A stretch of DNA of 6,043 nucleotides from Nitrososphaerales archaeon (lineage in GTDB: Archaea; Thermoproteota; Nitrososphaeria; Nitrososphaerales; Gagatemarchaeaceae): the NCBI GenBank assembly GCA_030039515.1, contig JASHVT010000004.1, forward strand, positions 1-6,043, in the 5' to 3' direction. Of this stretch, positions 1-4,757 are shown piece after piece. The notes under the pieces are model-generated. The model saw nothing but the letters and a program-made list of their open reading frames with translations. It ran no database searches and was not told where the DNA came from. The position numbers were made by a program, and so were the translations under genes. Position 1 is the stretch's first letter; each line of letters begins with the position of its first letter.

Positions 1-140
1 TCCCGTCTTGGCTGGCCAGTTCGGCCAGCCAGTCAGTCCGGCCTGCGGTAAAGGCCTGAGCCTGCGCCCTGCGTTGCAGGGGAAACGACGGACAGCGCGT
101 CGGGCAGTAGCTCGCGGCTTGGCGGAGAAGCGGTATCCAT
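1..140. other. GC-rich inverted-repeat region, possible end of a structured RNA
   Basis: No convincing gene is seen here, but the stretch can fold extensively. A hairpin pairs GGCTGGCC (about 11-18) with GGCCAGCC (24-31) around a 5-nt loop. GTCCG (36-40) can pair with CGGAC (89-93), enclosing GGCCT/AGGCC (40-44/52-56) and CCCTGC/GCAGGG (67-72/76-81, 3-nt loop); GCTT/AAGC (117-120/128-131) follows. Nested stems suggest a structured RNA entering from the left edge, but I could not match RNase P RNA, SRP RNA or tRNA signatures, and high GC makes chance stems common. An alternative is the C-terminus of a plus-strand protein: one frame is open from position 2 to a TGA at 146-148 (48 residues, Arg/Ala-rich basic end), with no recognisable motif. 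Confidence 0.25.
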
Positions 141-154
141 CAAAATGAGACGGA

Positions 155-178
155 GCGGCCGTCGTTTGGACGGGCCGC
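155..178 (-). terminator. Candidate terminator hairpin downstream of the TRAM gene
   Basis: GCGGCC plus GTC (155-163) pairs with GGAC plus GGGCCGC (168-178), giving about nine base pairs with one bulged G and a short GTTTG loop. It lies about 30 nt past the stop codon of the minus-strand TRAM gene. In the minus direction it is followed by a short T-containing stretch (CATTTTG). Archaeal termination depends mainly on U-runs rather than hairpins, and this T-run is only four long, so the stem may instead protect the 3' end or belong to the structured region to its left. Confidence 0.3.
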
Positions 179-206
179 CTATTCGGAAGAAGCCCCCTCC
201 GGGACC

Positions 207-428
207 CTACATCCCGTGCTCTTCGCTTTCACTTGCGGAGGCGTGTCCCTCAGAGCCAGATGGCATGCCCTCGGTCCCGCCGACTACGGTCCCTGTCGCA
301 AACCTGTTGGCTACTTGGGTCACCTTGATCCTCCCTTGCCAGCCCTGCTTGGCACCGGCCACGAAGATGACGAAACCGTCGACCTTCGCGATGCCGTCGC
401 CGCGCCTGCTGATCTCAGAAATGGTCAC
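207..428 (-). CDS. TRAM-domain RNA-binding protein (5' end unresolved)
   Basis: This is a small archaeal stand-alone TRAM-domain protein. TRAM is an OB-like beta-barrel that binds RNA; such proteins are thought to act as RNA chaperones or cold-shock-like factors in archaea. The diagnostic core is visible: TISEISRRGDGIAKVDGFVI, then FVAGAKQGWQGRIKVTQV and NRFATGTVV, followed by an acidic Ser/Glu/Gly tail. GTG at 428 is the only canonical in-frame start, but starting there removes the first TRAM strand (VEVGKEYDV), which is encoded immediately upstream in the same frame. The frame stays open from that GTG up to a stop at 587-585 and resembles a normal Gly/Arg/Ser-rich leader. The true product is therefore probably about 110 residues, beginning near 537. 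The family call is firm and the start is not. The gene is monocistronic and divergent from the HExxH gene. Confidence 0.85.
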   Translation of the reverse strand: MTISEISRRGDGIAKVDGFVIFVAGAKQGWQGRIKVTQVANRFATGTVVGGTEGMPSGSEGHASASESEEHGM

Positions 429-537
429 GTCGTATTCCTTTCCTACTTCAACTGGCTTTGGCTTGAAGGACCTGAAGCCGCTGCTTCCACCGCTGCTCCT
501 TCCGTAGCTCCCTCGTCCGAAACTCGTTCTTTCACAT
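429..537 (-). other. N-terminal coding extension of the TRAM gene lacking an in-frame start
   Basis: In the TRAM frame this stretch encodes ERTSFGRGSYGRSSGG, then SSGFRSFKPKPVEVGKEYDV. That is the low-complexity leader and first beta strand expected of such proteins. The frame contains no ATG, GTG, TTG or CTG. The nearest ATG (537-535) is offset by one base and meets TGA at once (ATG TGA AAG). Removing a single T would give ATG GAA AGA ACG in frame with the domain. A one-base sequencing or assembly error, a real disabling indel, a programmed +1 shift at ATG-TGA, or a non-canonical start would each explain it. Confidence 0.6.
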
Positions 538-583
538 CCTAGCGTTTCTTTCGGTACCGCTGAAAATTTGCCCGCCCTTTGCC

Positions 584-591
584 ATTATTAA
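584..591 (-). promoter_or_regulatory. TATA-like box for the TRAM gene
   Basis: TTAATAAT reads on the minus strand in an otherwise GC-rich context. Transcription starting 24-27 nt downstream would begin near 561. This leaves a leader of about 24 nt before the out-of-frame ATG at 537, which supports the true translation start lying there rather than at GTG 428. Confidence 0.45.
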
Positions 592-596
592 GCGTG

Positions 597-764
597 ATGG
601 GTGTAGAAAGGTCCTACCGACTTGTCGGCACCCGAAAAAGGTCGGAGATGTTCCTCAGGAGACTGTCATTGCATAGTGTGGTCTCGTCACTCGACAGCTC
701 CAGAAGCTTTGGTGAGGCAGTCGAGGCCGTCGACTTGGCAGTGAGGGCTGTCGCAACCGCGTGA
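597..764 (+). CDS. Doubtful small ORF, 55 residues, unknown
   Basis: An ATG-initiated frame encodes MGVERSYRLVGTRKRSEMFL and continues through a Ser/Leu-rich stretch to an Ala/Val-rich helix (GEAVEAVDLAVRAVATA). I recognise no family. The first half is basic and the C-terminal third could form an amphipathic helix. A TATA-like ATTATTAA lies only about 6 nt upstream of the ATG, too close for a normal promoter, and no clear Shine-Dalgarno is seen. The stretch may simply be the regulatory region between the TRAM and HExxH genes, as it also holds several palindromes. Low confidence as a gene. Confidence 0.17.
   Translation: MGVERSYRLVGTRKRSEMFLRRLSLHSVVSSLDSSRSFGEAVEAVDLAVRAVATA
720..734. repeat. 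Perfect 5-5-5 palindrome GTCGA-N5-TCGAC
   Basis: GTCGA (720-724) and TCGAC (730-734) are exact inverted half-sites around a GGCCG spacer, about 45 nt upstream of the TATA-like box of the HExxH gene. Related TCGA-containing sites occur at 690-697 and 795-802 (CTCGACAG twice) and at 815-826. This could be an operator for a dimeric regulator, which is an inference from symmetry and position only. Confidence 0.3.
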
Positions 765-777
765 TGTCGCGCCAAGG

Positions 778-785
778 GTTAAAAC
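778..785 (+). promoter_or_regulatory. TATA-like box for the HExxH gene
   Basis: GTTAAAAC stands out from its GC-rich surroundings 52-59 nt upstream of the ATG at 837. A start site 24-27 nt downstream would fall near 806-810, giving a leader of about 30 nt that contains the GAGG ribosome binding site at 823-826. Confidence 0.45.
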
Positions 786-793
786 CAAGAGAG

Positions 794-826
794 CCTCGAC
801 AGATAGGGCGAGACTCGAGGTCGAGG
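794..826 (+). promoter_or_regulatory. Inverted/direct TCGAGG repeats covering the ribosome binding site
   Basis: CCTCGAC (794-800) is the exact reverse complement of GTCGAGG (820-826), and TCGAGG is repeated in tandem at 815-826. The distal copy contains GAGG (823-826), the likely Shine-Dalgarno 10 nt before the ATG at 837. If the mRNA starts upstream of 794, the seven-base stem would hide the ribosome binding site. If it starts near 808, as the TATA-like box predicts, the symmetry could be a DNA operator instead. Confidence 0.3.
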
Positions 827-836
827 AAGAGAGCAG

Positions 837-1412
837 ATGGTCGACGCTGATCCGGAAGGCGGAAGGATCGAAGAACCGATTCAAGTAAAGTTGGCCTCGA
901 ACACCGAGTCACAACGTGACCTCAAGAGGAGGGTGTTGAGCATGGTCGACAGGCACGGCGGCCTTGACAAGTGGCTCTTCACTCGGGAGGTTATGATTGA
1001 TGATTCCTCCTCTTCCCACTCCCATCCTATTCTCACACTCGGCGCCAATGGAGAATCTACGAGGTCAGATATGGGACTACTCTCAGTCTTTCTCCACGAG
1101 CAGATGCACTGGCACGTTAGCCAAAACCACGTAGGGTTGAAGTTGGCTCTGGAGGACGTCAGACGCATGTATCCCAAGGTGAAAGTCGGGAGGGAAGAGG
1201 GGGGTGCACGGAATGAGGAGTCGACTTACCTCCACCTGCTGGTCTGTTTCCTCGAATTTGAGGCCCTCTCTGAGCTTGTTGGCAAGAAGGAAGCCCTGAA
1301 TCTGATTGTGGCGAAGCCTTACTACCGCTGGATCTATGGGGCGGTCGTCTCCGACTACGTCGCGCTCAAGGGGGTTGTCGACGAGAGGCACCTGTCTTTG
1401 GGGGCGCACTAG
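837..1412 (+). CDS. HExxH metallopeptidase-like protein
   Basis: A 191-residue soluble protein with no signal peptide or membrane segment. The key feature is VFLHEQMHWHV, an HExxH zinc-binding motif at residues 87-91 (His87, catalytic Glu88, His91), in a hydrophobic helix context typical of zincin metallopeptidases. Downstream, EESTYLHLLVCFLEFEAL (about residues 127-144) is a second likely conserved helix that offers Glu128, His133, Glu140 or Glu142 as a third ligand; the last two would make it gluzincin-like. The preceding HPILTLGAN (63-71) is probably the edge strand seen in such folds. It resembles small, mostly bacterial uncharacterised proteins with an LHEQxHW motif, recalled rather than searched, which could suggest lateral transfer. 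The substrate is unknown. ATG 837 is chosen because GAGG lies 10 nt upstream. The gene sits alone with its own TATA-like box. Confidence 0.75.
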   Translation: MVDADPEGGRIEEPIQVKLASNTESQRDLKRRVLSMVDRHGGLDKWLFTREVMIDDSSSSHSHPILTLGANGESTRSDMGLLSVFLHEQMHWHVSQNHVGLKLALEDVRRMYPKVKVGREEGGARNEESTYLHLLVCFLEFEALSELVGKKEALNLIVAKPYYRWIYGAVVSDYVALKGVVDERHLSLGAH

Positions 1413-1536
1413 GTGCCGGTCAATATCGAGGTGACTCTTCGAGTTATCAGAACCTGTAGAAGGGGCCCGGCGACCTGACTGTTCAGGAGGCCTCGGAGAA
1501 GAGTTTTACTCTCGAACAACGATCACTAGGTGTGTT
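1413..1536 (+). promoter_or_regulatory. Intergenic region with promoter of the VOC gene
   Basis: This short spacer separates the HExxH and VOC genes. TTTTACT at 1504-1510 is the best TATA-like element, predicting a start near 1531-1535, only a few bases before GTG 1537 (nearly leaderless). AGGTG at 1528-1532 could act as a close ribosome binding site if the transcript begins further upstream. AGAGT/ACTCT around the T-run (about 1499-1511) forms a small inverted repeat that could instead contribute to termination of the upstream gene. Confidence 0.35.
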
Positions 1537-1935
1537 GTGAAGAGGAGACTGCAGTTCGTCGGATTAGGCCACGTGCAATTGGCCGCGCCGACAGGGTCAG
1601 AAGATAGAGCACGCGACTTCTTCGGGGGGATCCTTGGACTCGAGGAGATCAGCAAGCCTCCCAACCTACGGAAGCGTGGAGGGGTTTGGTTTCGTGTTGG
1701 CTCCCAGGAGCTTCACATCGGGATGGAGGGCCCCAAGGAGTTTCATCCTAGCAAGAAGGCGCATCCAGCCTTCGAAGTCAAGGACATCCAGAGACTGCGT
1801 CAGGCGCTCGTCTCGAATGGAGTGAAGGTGCATGATGACGAACCTCTGCAACATGCGGAGCGCTTCTACTCTGAAGACCCATTCGGCAATCGACTGGAGT
1901 TCATCCAACTGAGCCGAACAGGGCGCGGCAGCTGA
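1537..1935 (+). CDS. VOC-superfamily (glyoxalase/dioxygenase fold) protein
   Basis: A 132-residue protein made of one pair of beta-alpha-beta-beta-beta modules, the usual size for a single-chain VOC protein that dimerises. The landmarks are GLGHVQLAAPTGSE (9-22), ARDFFGGILGLEE (25-37), GGVWFRVGSQELHIGME (48-64), KAHPAFEVKDI (74-84) and FYSEDPFGNRLEFIQL (110-125). His12, His60 or Glu58, His76 and Glu121 occupy places where VOC enzymes bind a divalent metal. Known members include glyoxalase I, fosfomycin-resistance thiol transferases and ring-cleaving dioxygenases; this sequence matches the widespread general glyoxalase type and its substrate cannot be told. The loop before RFY reads LQHAE, where many relatives as I remember them have a Pro-Gly turn. 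GTG at 1537 is used because the conserved first strand begins five codons later. Confidence 0.88.
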   Translation: MKRRLQFVGLGHVQLAAPTGSEDRARDFFGGILGLEEISKPPNLRKRGGVWFRVGSQELHIGMEGPKEFHPSKKAHPAFEVKDIQRLRQALVSNGVKVHDDEPLQHAERFYSEDPFGNRLEFIQLSRTGRGS

Positions 1936-2027
1936 CAGCGTGACGAGTCTAAGACGAATGCGGCCGGTCCATCAGACCTGACAGTCCACCCAAACACACT
2001 AAAGGCGGGGGTTCGGCCAGAGATGTC
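1936..2027 (+). promoter_or_regulatory. Promoter region of the small protein/L38e pair
   Basis: ACTAAAGG at 1998-2005 is the best TATA-like sequence, predicting transcription starting about 2026-2029, which coincides with TTG 2028. The first gene would then be read from a leaderless transcript, which fits the absence of a clear Shine-Dalgarno. No ATG or GTG occurs in this frame between the stop at 1950-1952 and 2028. Confidence 0.4.
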
Positions 2028-2285
2028 TTGAACAGGTCACGGTTCTACTGGTGCAAGGACCACAGGACGAGCCTTGCGGGGGACCTGGAGTATTACGTCC
2101 ACGTTGCGAATCACAGGGACTGTCATGTGCAGCCCATCGCGGCCAACGACGCAAGGATCACCAGGAGGAGCACGGGGAAGAAGAGGGGGCCCTCCATCAT
2201 CGACCGGGCGATCGCGGACTACAAGAAGGCAGAGCTGGACCGCAAGGCCGCGGCGCGGGGAAGGAAATATTACTCTCCCCGCTGA
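2028..2285 (+). CDS. Small basic CxxH/HxxC protein upstream of L38e, unknown
   Basis: An 85-residue protein I do not recognise. The N-terminal half carries FYWCKDHRTSLAGDLEYYVH followed by VANHRDCHVQPI: Cys9-x2-His12 and His29-x2-Cys32 (with His33 adjacent) are spaced like the two halves of a small zinc finger. The C-terminal half is strongly basic and probably helical (RRSTGKKRGPS, then IDRAIADYKKAELDRKAAAR), as in ribosome- or nucleic-acid-binding proteins. TTG at 2028 is the only usable start in the frame; an ATG at 2023 is out of frame and meets a stop after one codon. The gene ends 10 nt before rpl38e, with its stop next to that gene's ribosome binding site, so the two are almost certainly co-transcribed. 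A role in translation or the ribosome is inferred from context only. Confidence 0.65.
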   Translation: MNRSRFYWCKDHRTSLAGDLEYYVHVANHRDCHVQPIAANDARITRRSTGKKRGPSIIDRAIADYKKAELDRKAAARGRKYYSPR

Positions 2286-2295
2286 GGGCGTCCAA

Positions 2296-2490
2296 GTGCC
2301 TCGAGAAGTGAAGTCGCGGGACGAGTTCGAGAAACTCCTAGAACGTGCCACGGAGATCAGGGTGTTGAAGTCCGAGGGCTCGGCGAAGGTGAAGCTCAGG
2401 ACCAGTGAGAGCCTCTACACCTTCAAGACGACCCCTGAGGAAGCCGACGAGCTGGTGAAGGGAACGAAGCTCCCGGTCGTGGAGATCTAG
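2296..2490 (+). CDS. rpl38e: Large ribosomal subunit protein L38e
   Basis: A 64-residue homologue of ribosomal protein eL38, a small component of the 60S/50S large subunit in eukaryotes and in TACK/Asgard archaea. Starting at GTG 2296 gives MPREVKSRDEFEKLLERATE, matching the usual MPREI/VK opening. It is followed by the conserved basic strand and LYT motif (KVKLRTSESLYTFKTT, 31-46) and the C-terminal ADELVKGTKLPVVEI. The length is close to the eukaryotic protein (about 70). The frame is open much further upstream, but that part overlaps the preceding gene in another frame and has no family similarity, so the short form is preferred. TGAGGG about 8 nt upstream of GTG serves as ribosome binding site and overlaps the stop codon of the preceding small gene. 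Its stop lies one base from the stop of the convergent presenilin gene. Confidence 0.9.
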   Translation: MPREVKSRDEFEKLLERATEIRVLKSEGSAKVKLRTSESLYTFKTTPEEADELVKGTKLPVVEI

Positions 2491-2491
2491 C

Positions 2492-3442
2492 TCAAAGGCT
2501 GAACGCCAGGAACGTCAGCATCCCGAGCAGCATTGGTATCGGAAGCCCGGGGAGCAGCCTCTTCTTCGATAGCAGGTACAGAGTGACGATCACTCCTGCG
2601 TCTATCGCAAGCATCACGCCCAGGGCCGCCGTGAGTCCGATGTCGAAGTATGCCAGCGAGGGGAGCAGGGTGTAGAACACGACGTCGCCCAGCCCTAGGG
2701 TGAACTCTCCTGCCTTTATCGACATGCCGACGAGGGCGACCCCCGGCGCGGTGCCGATCATGCTCTTCAGAGGGCCCTTGAAGACGGCGTAGATGTCATA
2801 GACTGAAAACGCGGCGACTATGGCGAGGGCCGTGTACGCCGTTAGCGTCTCGGCGAAGAAGCTCCCCACCTCCGCTCCGACGAACGCGAGCAGGGCCGTC
2901 GACAGCCATAGCCTGTTTCTCACGAATATGATGTACCCCACGAGGACCACGACCAAGGAGGCGGCTCCGAAGGCGATCGGGAGCTCGGCGATCGCGGGGA
3001 GATAGCCCGCGTTTATCGCGTTGACCGCCAGGACGTCGGCTGTCGTGAGCGTCAGCACGAAGGACGAGATGGATACCGAGCCGAAGACTATCAGCCTGAA
3101 CACGTTGACCTTGCGCTTCTTCAGCAGAAAGAGCAGCGTGAAGGTCAGCACGGCGACGAGGGCGACAAGTATCAGCGCGTTGAGTATGGCCCCCCAGTAG
3201 GAGGAGCTCGGAGCCCCGCTCGGGTTGTATGGGTTGCCCGTGGAGTTCACCAGCTGGACGTACACCGGGAGGTTCTGCCGGGTGACGATGAGGGAGAAGA
3301 CCTGGATCGCAAGGACGACCGCGACCGCGACCAGGAGGTTCTTCGGCGTGACCCTCTCGTCGCTCGTCTTCTCCGGCTCGGTCCCAGTAGGAGGGCTCTG
3401 CGCTGGTTGGGGGGTCTCAGGGGCAGGAACGGGCCCGCTCAT
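2492..3442 (-). CDS. Presenilin-like intramembrane aspartyl protease (family A22)
   Basis: A 316-residue polytopic membrane protein of the archaeal presenilin/signal-peptide-peptidase homologue family. A soluble Pro/Thr/Glu-rich N-terminus (1-34) precedes about nine hydrophobic segments (roughly 36-53, 85-107, 117-139, 153-174, 179-196, 200-221, 243-263, 268-291, 297-316). The two catalytic aspartates are present: FSVYDIYAVF in TM6 (Asp216) and LGLGDVVFYTLL, the GxGD motif, in TM7 (Asp253). LPGLP (297-301) at the start of TM9 corresponds to the PAL motif, with Gly replacing Ala. Archaeal members cleave membrane-embedded helices; natural substrates are largely unknown. ATG 3442 is chosen because it overlaps the stop of the upstream nuclease as ATGA. 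The frame is open to an earlier ATG at 3523, but that would lie within the nuclease gene and adds a non-conserved Arg-rich stretch. Confidence 0.92.
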   Translation of the reverse strand: MSGPVPAPETPQPAQSPPTGTEPEKTSDERVTPKNLLVAVAVVLAIQVFSLIVTRQNLPVYVQLVNSTGNPYNPSGAPSSSYWGAILNALILVALVAVLTFTLLFLLKKRKVNVFRLIVFGSVSISSFVLTLTTADVLAVNAINAGYLPAIAELPIAFGAASLVVVLVGYIIFVRNRLWLSTALLAFVGAEVGSFFAETLTAYTALAIVAAFSVYDIYAVFKGPLKSMIGTAPGVALVGMSIKAGEFTLGLGDVVFYTLLPSLAYFDIGLTAALGVMLAIDAGVIVTLYLLSKKRLLPGLPIPMLLGMLTFLAFSL

Positions 3443-4695
3443 ACCTGGAAGTCCTGGCCTGGCATCGCTGCAGTCGCTTCTGCGCCCATGTCGGTCGAGA
3501 GCTCCCGAGCCAGCGCGATGCACGACTCCTCCTCCCCGTGCACGGTCAGGAACTTGGGCGACCCTCCGATCCCTTTGAGGTCCCGGAGGAGCGACGACTT
3601 GCCGCTGTGCGACGAGAAGTCGAACCGCCTGACCTCCGCCTTGACCTTGGTCGGCTTGCCCCTGTAGATCGTCAGCCCCTTCTCTATCAGGGTCCTTCCG
3701 GGGGTCCCTGGGACCTGGAAGCTCACAATCCCTATCCCGTTCTTCTCGTCCATCGAGAGGTGCTCGTTGTAGAAGATCGACGCGCCGCCCACGAGCATGC
3801 CCGCGGGAGACACAACGACACCTGGTTTCCTGACGAGCCTCCTCCTCTGGCTCCAGCTTGTGACCTCTTCGATGGTCTCCAGCATCCTTCTAAGGGCAGC
3901 AGGGTCCTTGAGGTACTCCTGGTATCTGAGCAGGATGCCGTTCACCTTCAGCGCCATGCCGTCCATCGCTATCGGGTGCCTGAACCCCGACTTCACGAGC
4001 GTCATGGCTACTTCCTGCGCCCTCCCCACGGAGAACGCCGGGACGAGGAGGACTCCACCCCTCTCGACGACCTCGTTGGCGAAGTCCGTCAGCTCGGCCT
4101 CGGCCTTGCTCCTGTGGGGGTGGTCGGCGGTCGCGTAGGTGCTCTCGGTGATGACCATGTCAGCCTCGCCCAGGCTCTTCCAGGAGCCCGCAAGAAGGTT
4201 CGTCTCGTCGCCGTTGATATCTCCTGTGTAGACCAGCCTCTTGCTCCCCGCCTCGACGGCGACCACGGCGGAGCCAGGGATGTGCCCTGCGTCGTAGAAA
4301 GTGATGTTGAAGTCCCCGATCTGGAAGGGCTCCATGTAGCCGTGGTTCACGGTGTTCGAATTCATCGCCATGAGGTCGAGGAACTCGAACGGGAGGTACT
4401 GGCCGGAGATCTTGATGAAGTCCTGGATCAGGAGGTTCGAGAGCTCGGAAGTCACGGGCGTCGCGTGGAGCTTCATGGTCCCGCCGAGGAAGTGGAGCGG
4501 GGCGGCCCCCGAGTGGTCGAGGTGGGCGTGGCTCAGGACTATCCCCTTGATCCCCTTGGGCTGCACGTGCATGGGGAAGCCCGGCACCTTCGTCGTCATC
4601 GCTCCGTAGTCGAGCAGGATCTTGCTGTCCCTGTGCGTCACCAGAAAAGCGGAGCGGCCGACCTGCCTGGCGGCTCCCAGCACCTTAACTTCCAT
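3439..4695 (-). CDS. Archaeal beta-CASP metallo-beta-lactamase ribonuclease (aCPSF2/RNase J-like)
   Basis: A 418-residue cytoplasmic zinc ribonuclease of the beta-CASP family. The metallo-beta-lactamase motifs are complete: VLSHAHLDHSGA (HxHxDH, 56-61), DAGHIPGS (His138) and YTGDINGDETNLL (Asp159). The beta-CASP motifs follow: ITESTYA (motif A, Glu184), FSSHSG (motif B, His363) and TVHGE (motif C, His386). PAFSVGRAQE (219-228) is the typical beta-CASP insertion strand. The length and lack of N-terminal KH domains exclude aCPSF1. It fits the short aCPSF2 or archaeal RNase J groups, whose characterised members are 5'-3' exonucleases and/or endonucleases in RNA processing and decay. I cannot separate these two groups by eye. 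ATG 4695 begins right at the first beta strand (MEVKVLGAARQVGRS), with a TATA-like box about 40 nt upstream. It is the first gene of an operon with the presenilin homologue. Confidence 0.93.
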   Translation of the reverse strand: MEVKVLGAARQVGRSAFLVTHRDSKILLDYGAMTTKVPGFPMHVQPKGIKGIVLSHAHLDHSGAAPLHFLGGTMKLHATPVTSELSNLLIQDFIKISGQYLPFEFLDLMAMNSNTVNHGYMEPFQIGDFNITFYDAGHIPGSAVVAVEAGSKRLVYTGDINGDETNLLAGSWKSLGEADMVITESTYATADHPHRSKAEAELTDFANEVVERGGVLLVPAFSVGRAQEVAMTLVKSGFRHPIAMDGMALKVNGILLRYQEYLKDPAALRRMLETIEEVTSWSQRRRLVRKPGVVVSPAGMLVGGASIFYNEHLSMDEKNGIGIVSFQVPGTPGRTLIEKGLTIYRGKPTKVKAEVRRFDFSSHSGKSSLLRDLKGIGGSPKFLTVHGEEESCIALARELSTDMGAEATAAMPGQDFQV

Positions 4696-4734
4696 CTAAG
4701 CGTAAACTCTTGAAACCGCGCGACTTCCCAGACC

Positions 4735-4742
4735 CTTTAAGG
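4735..4742 (-). promoter_or_regulatory. TATA-like box for the nuclease/presenilin operon
   Basis: CCTTAAAG on the minus strand lies 40-47 nt upstream of the nuclease ATG. A start 24-27 nt downstream falls near 4712, leaving a leader of about 17 nt. The core is nearly symmetric (CCTTTAAGG), so direction cannot be read from it alone, but the spacing suits the minus-strand gene and not the plus-strand protease. Confidence 0.45.
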
Positions 4743-4757
4743 CTTTCTGAGCGGTGC

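Noticed and set aside
1..130. RNase P RNA or SRP RNA fragment
   Set aside because: The structure looks RNA-like, but the conserved RNase P core (AGGAAAGTCC, ACAGAA-type elements) and the SRP helix 8 signature are absent.
103..178. tRNA-like segment (GGGCAGTAGCTCGCGGCTTGG resembles a D-arm)
   Set aside because: No proper anticodon stem-loop, no T-arm GTTCRA sequence and no acceptor pairing partner could be found.
145..542. Two plus-strand frames of about 110-120 residues
   Set aside because: Both are antisense to the TRAM coding sequence, which has a clear domain match.
655..912. Minus-strand frames of 65-85 residues before and over the start of the HExxH gene
   Set aside because: They have no motif and overlap the promoter and start of a gene with better support.
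1083..1409. Minus-strand 108-residue frame
   Set aside because: It is antisense to the HExxH gene across its zinc-binding motif, with no domain of its own.
2074..2295. Upstream extension of the L38e frame to an ATG at 2074
   Set aside because: It would overlap nearly the whole preceding small gene and adds an Arg/Gly/Thr-rich stretch unlike L38e; GTG 2296 gives the canonical MPREVK start with a ribosome binding site.
3538..4713. 391-residue open frame on the plus strand
   Set aside because: It is fully antisense to the beta-CASP nuclease, whose catalytic motifs are all intact. The translation is Arg/Val/Glu/His-rich with no recognisable motif, typical of the opposite strand of a high-GC gene.
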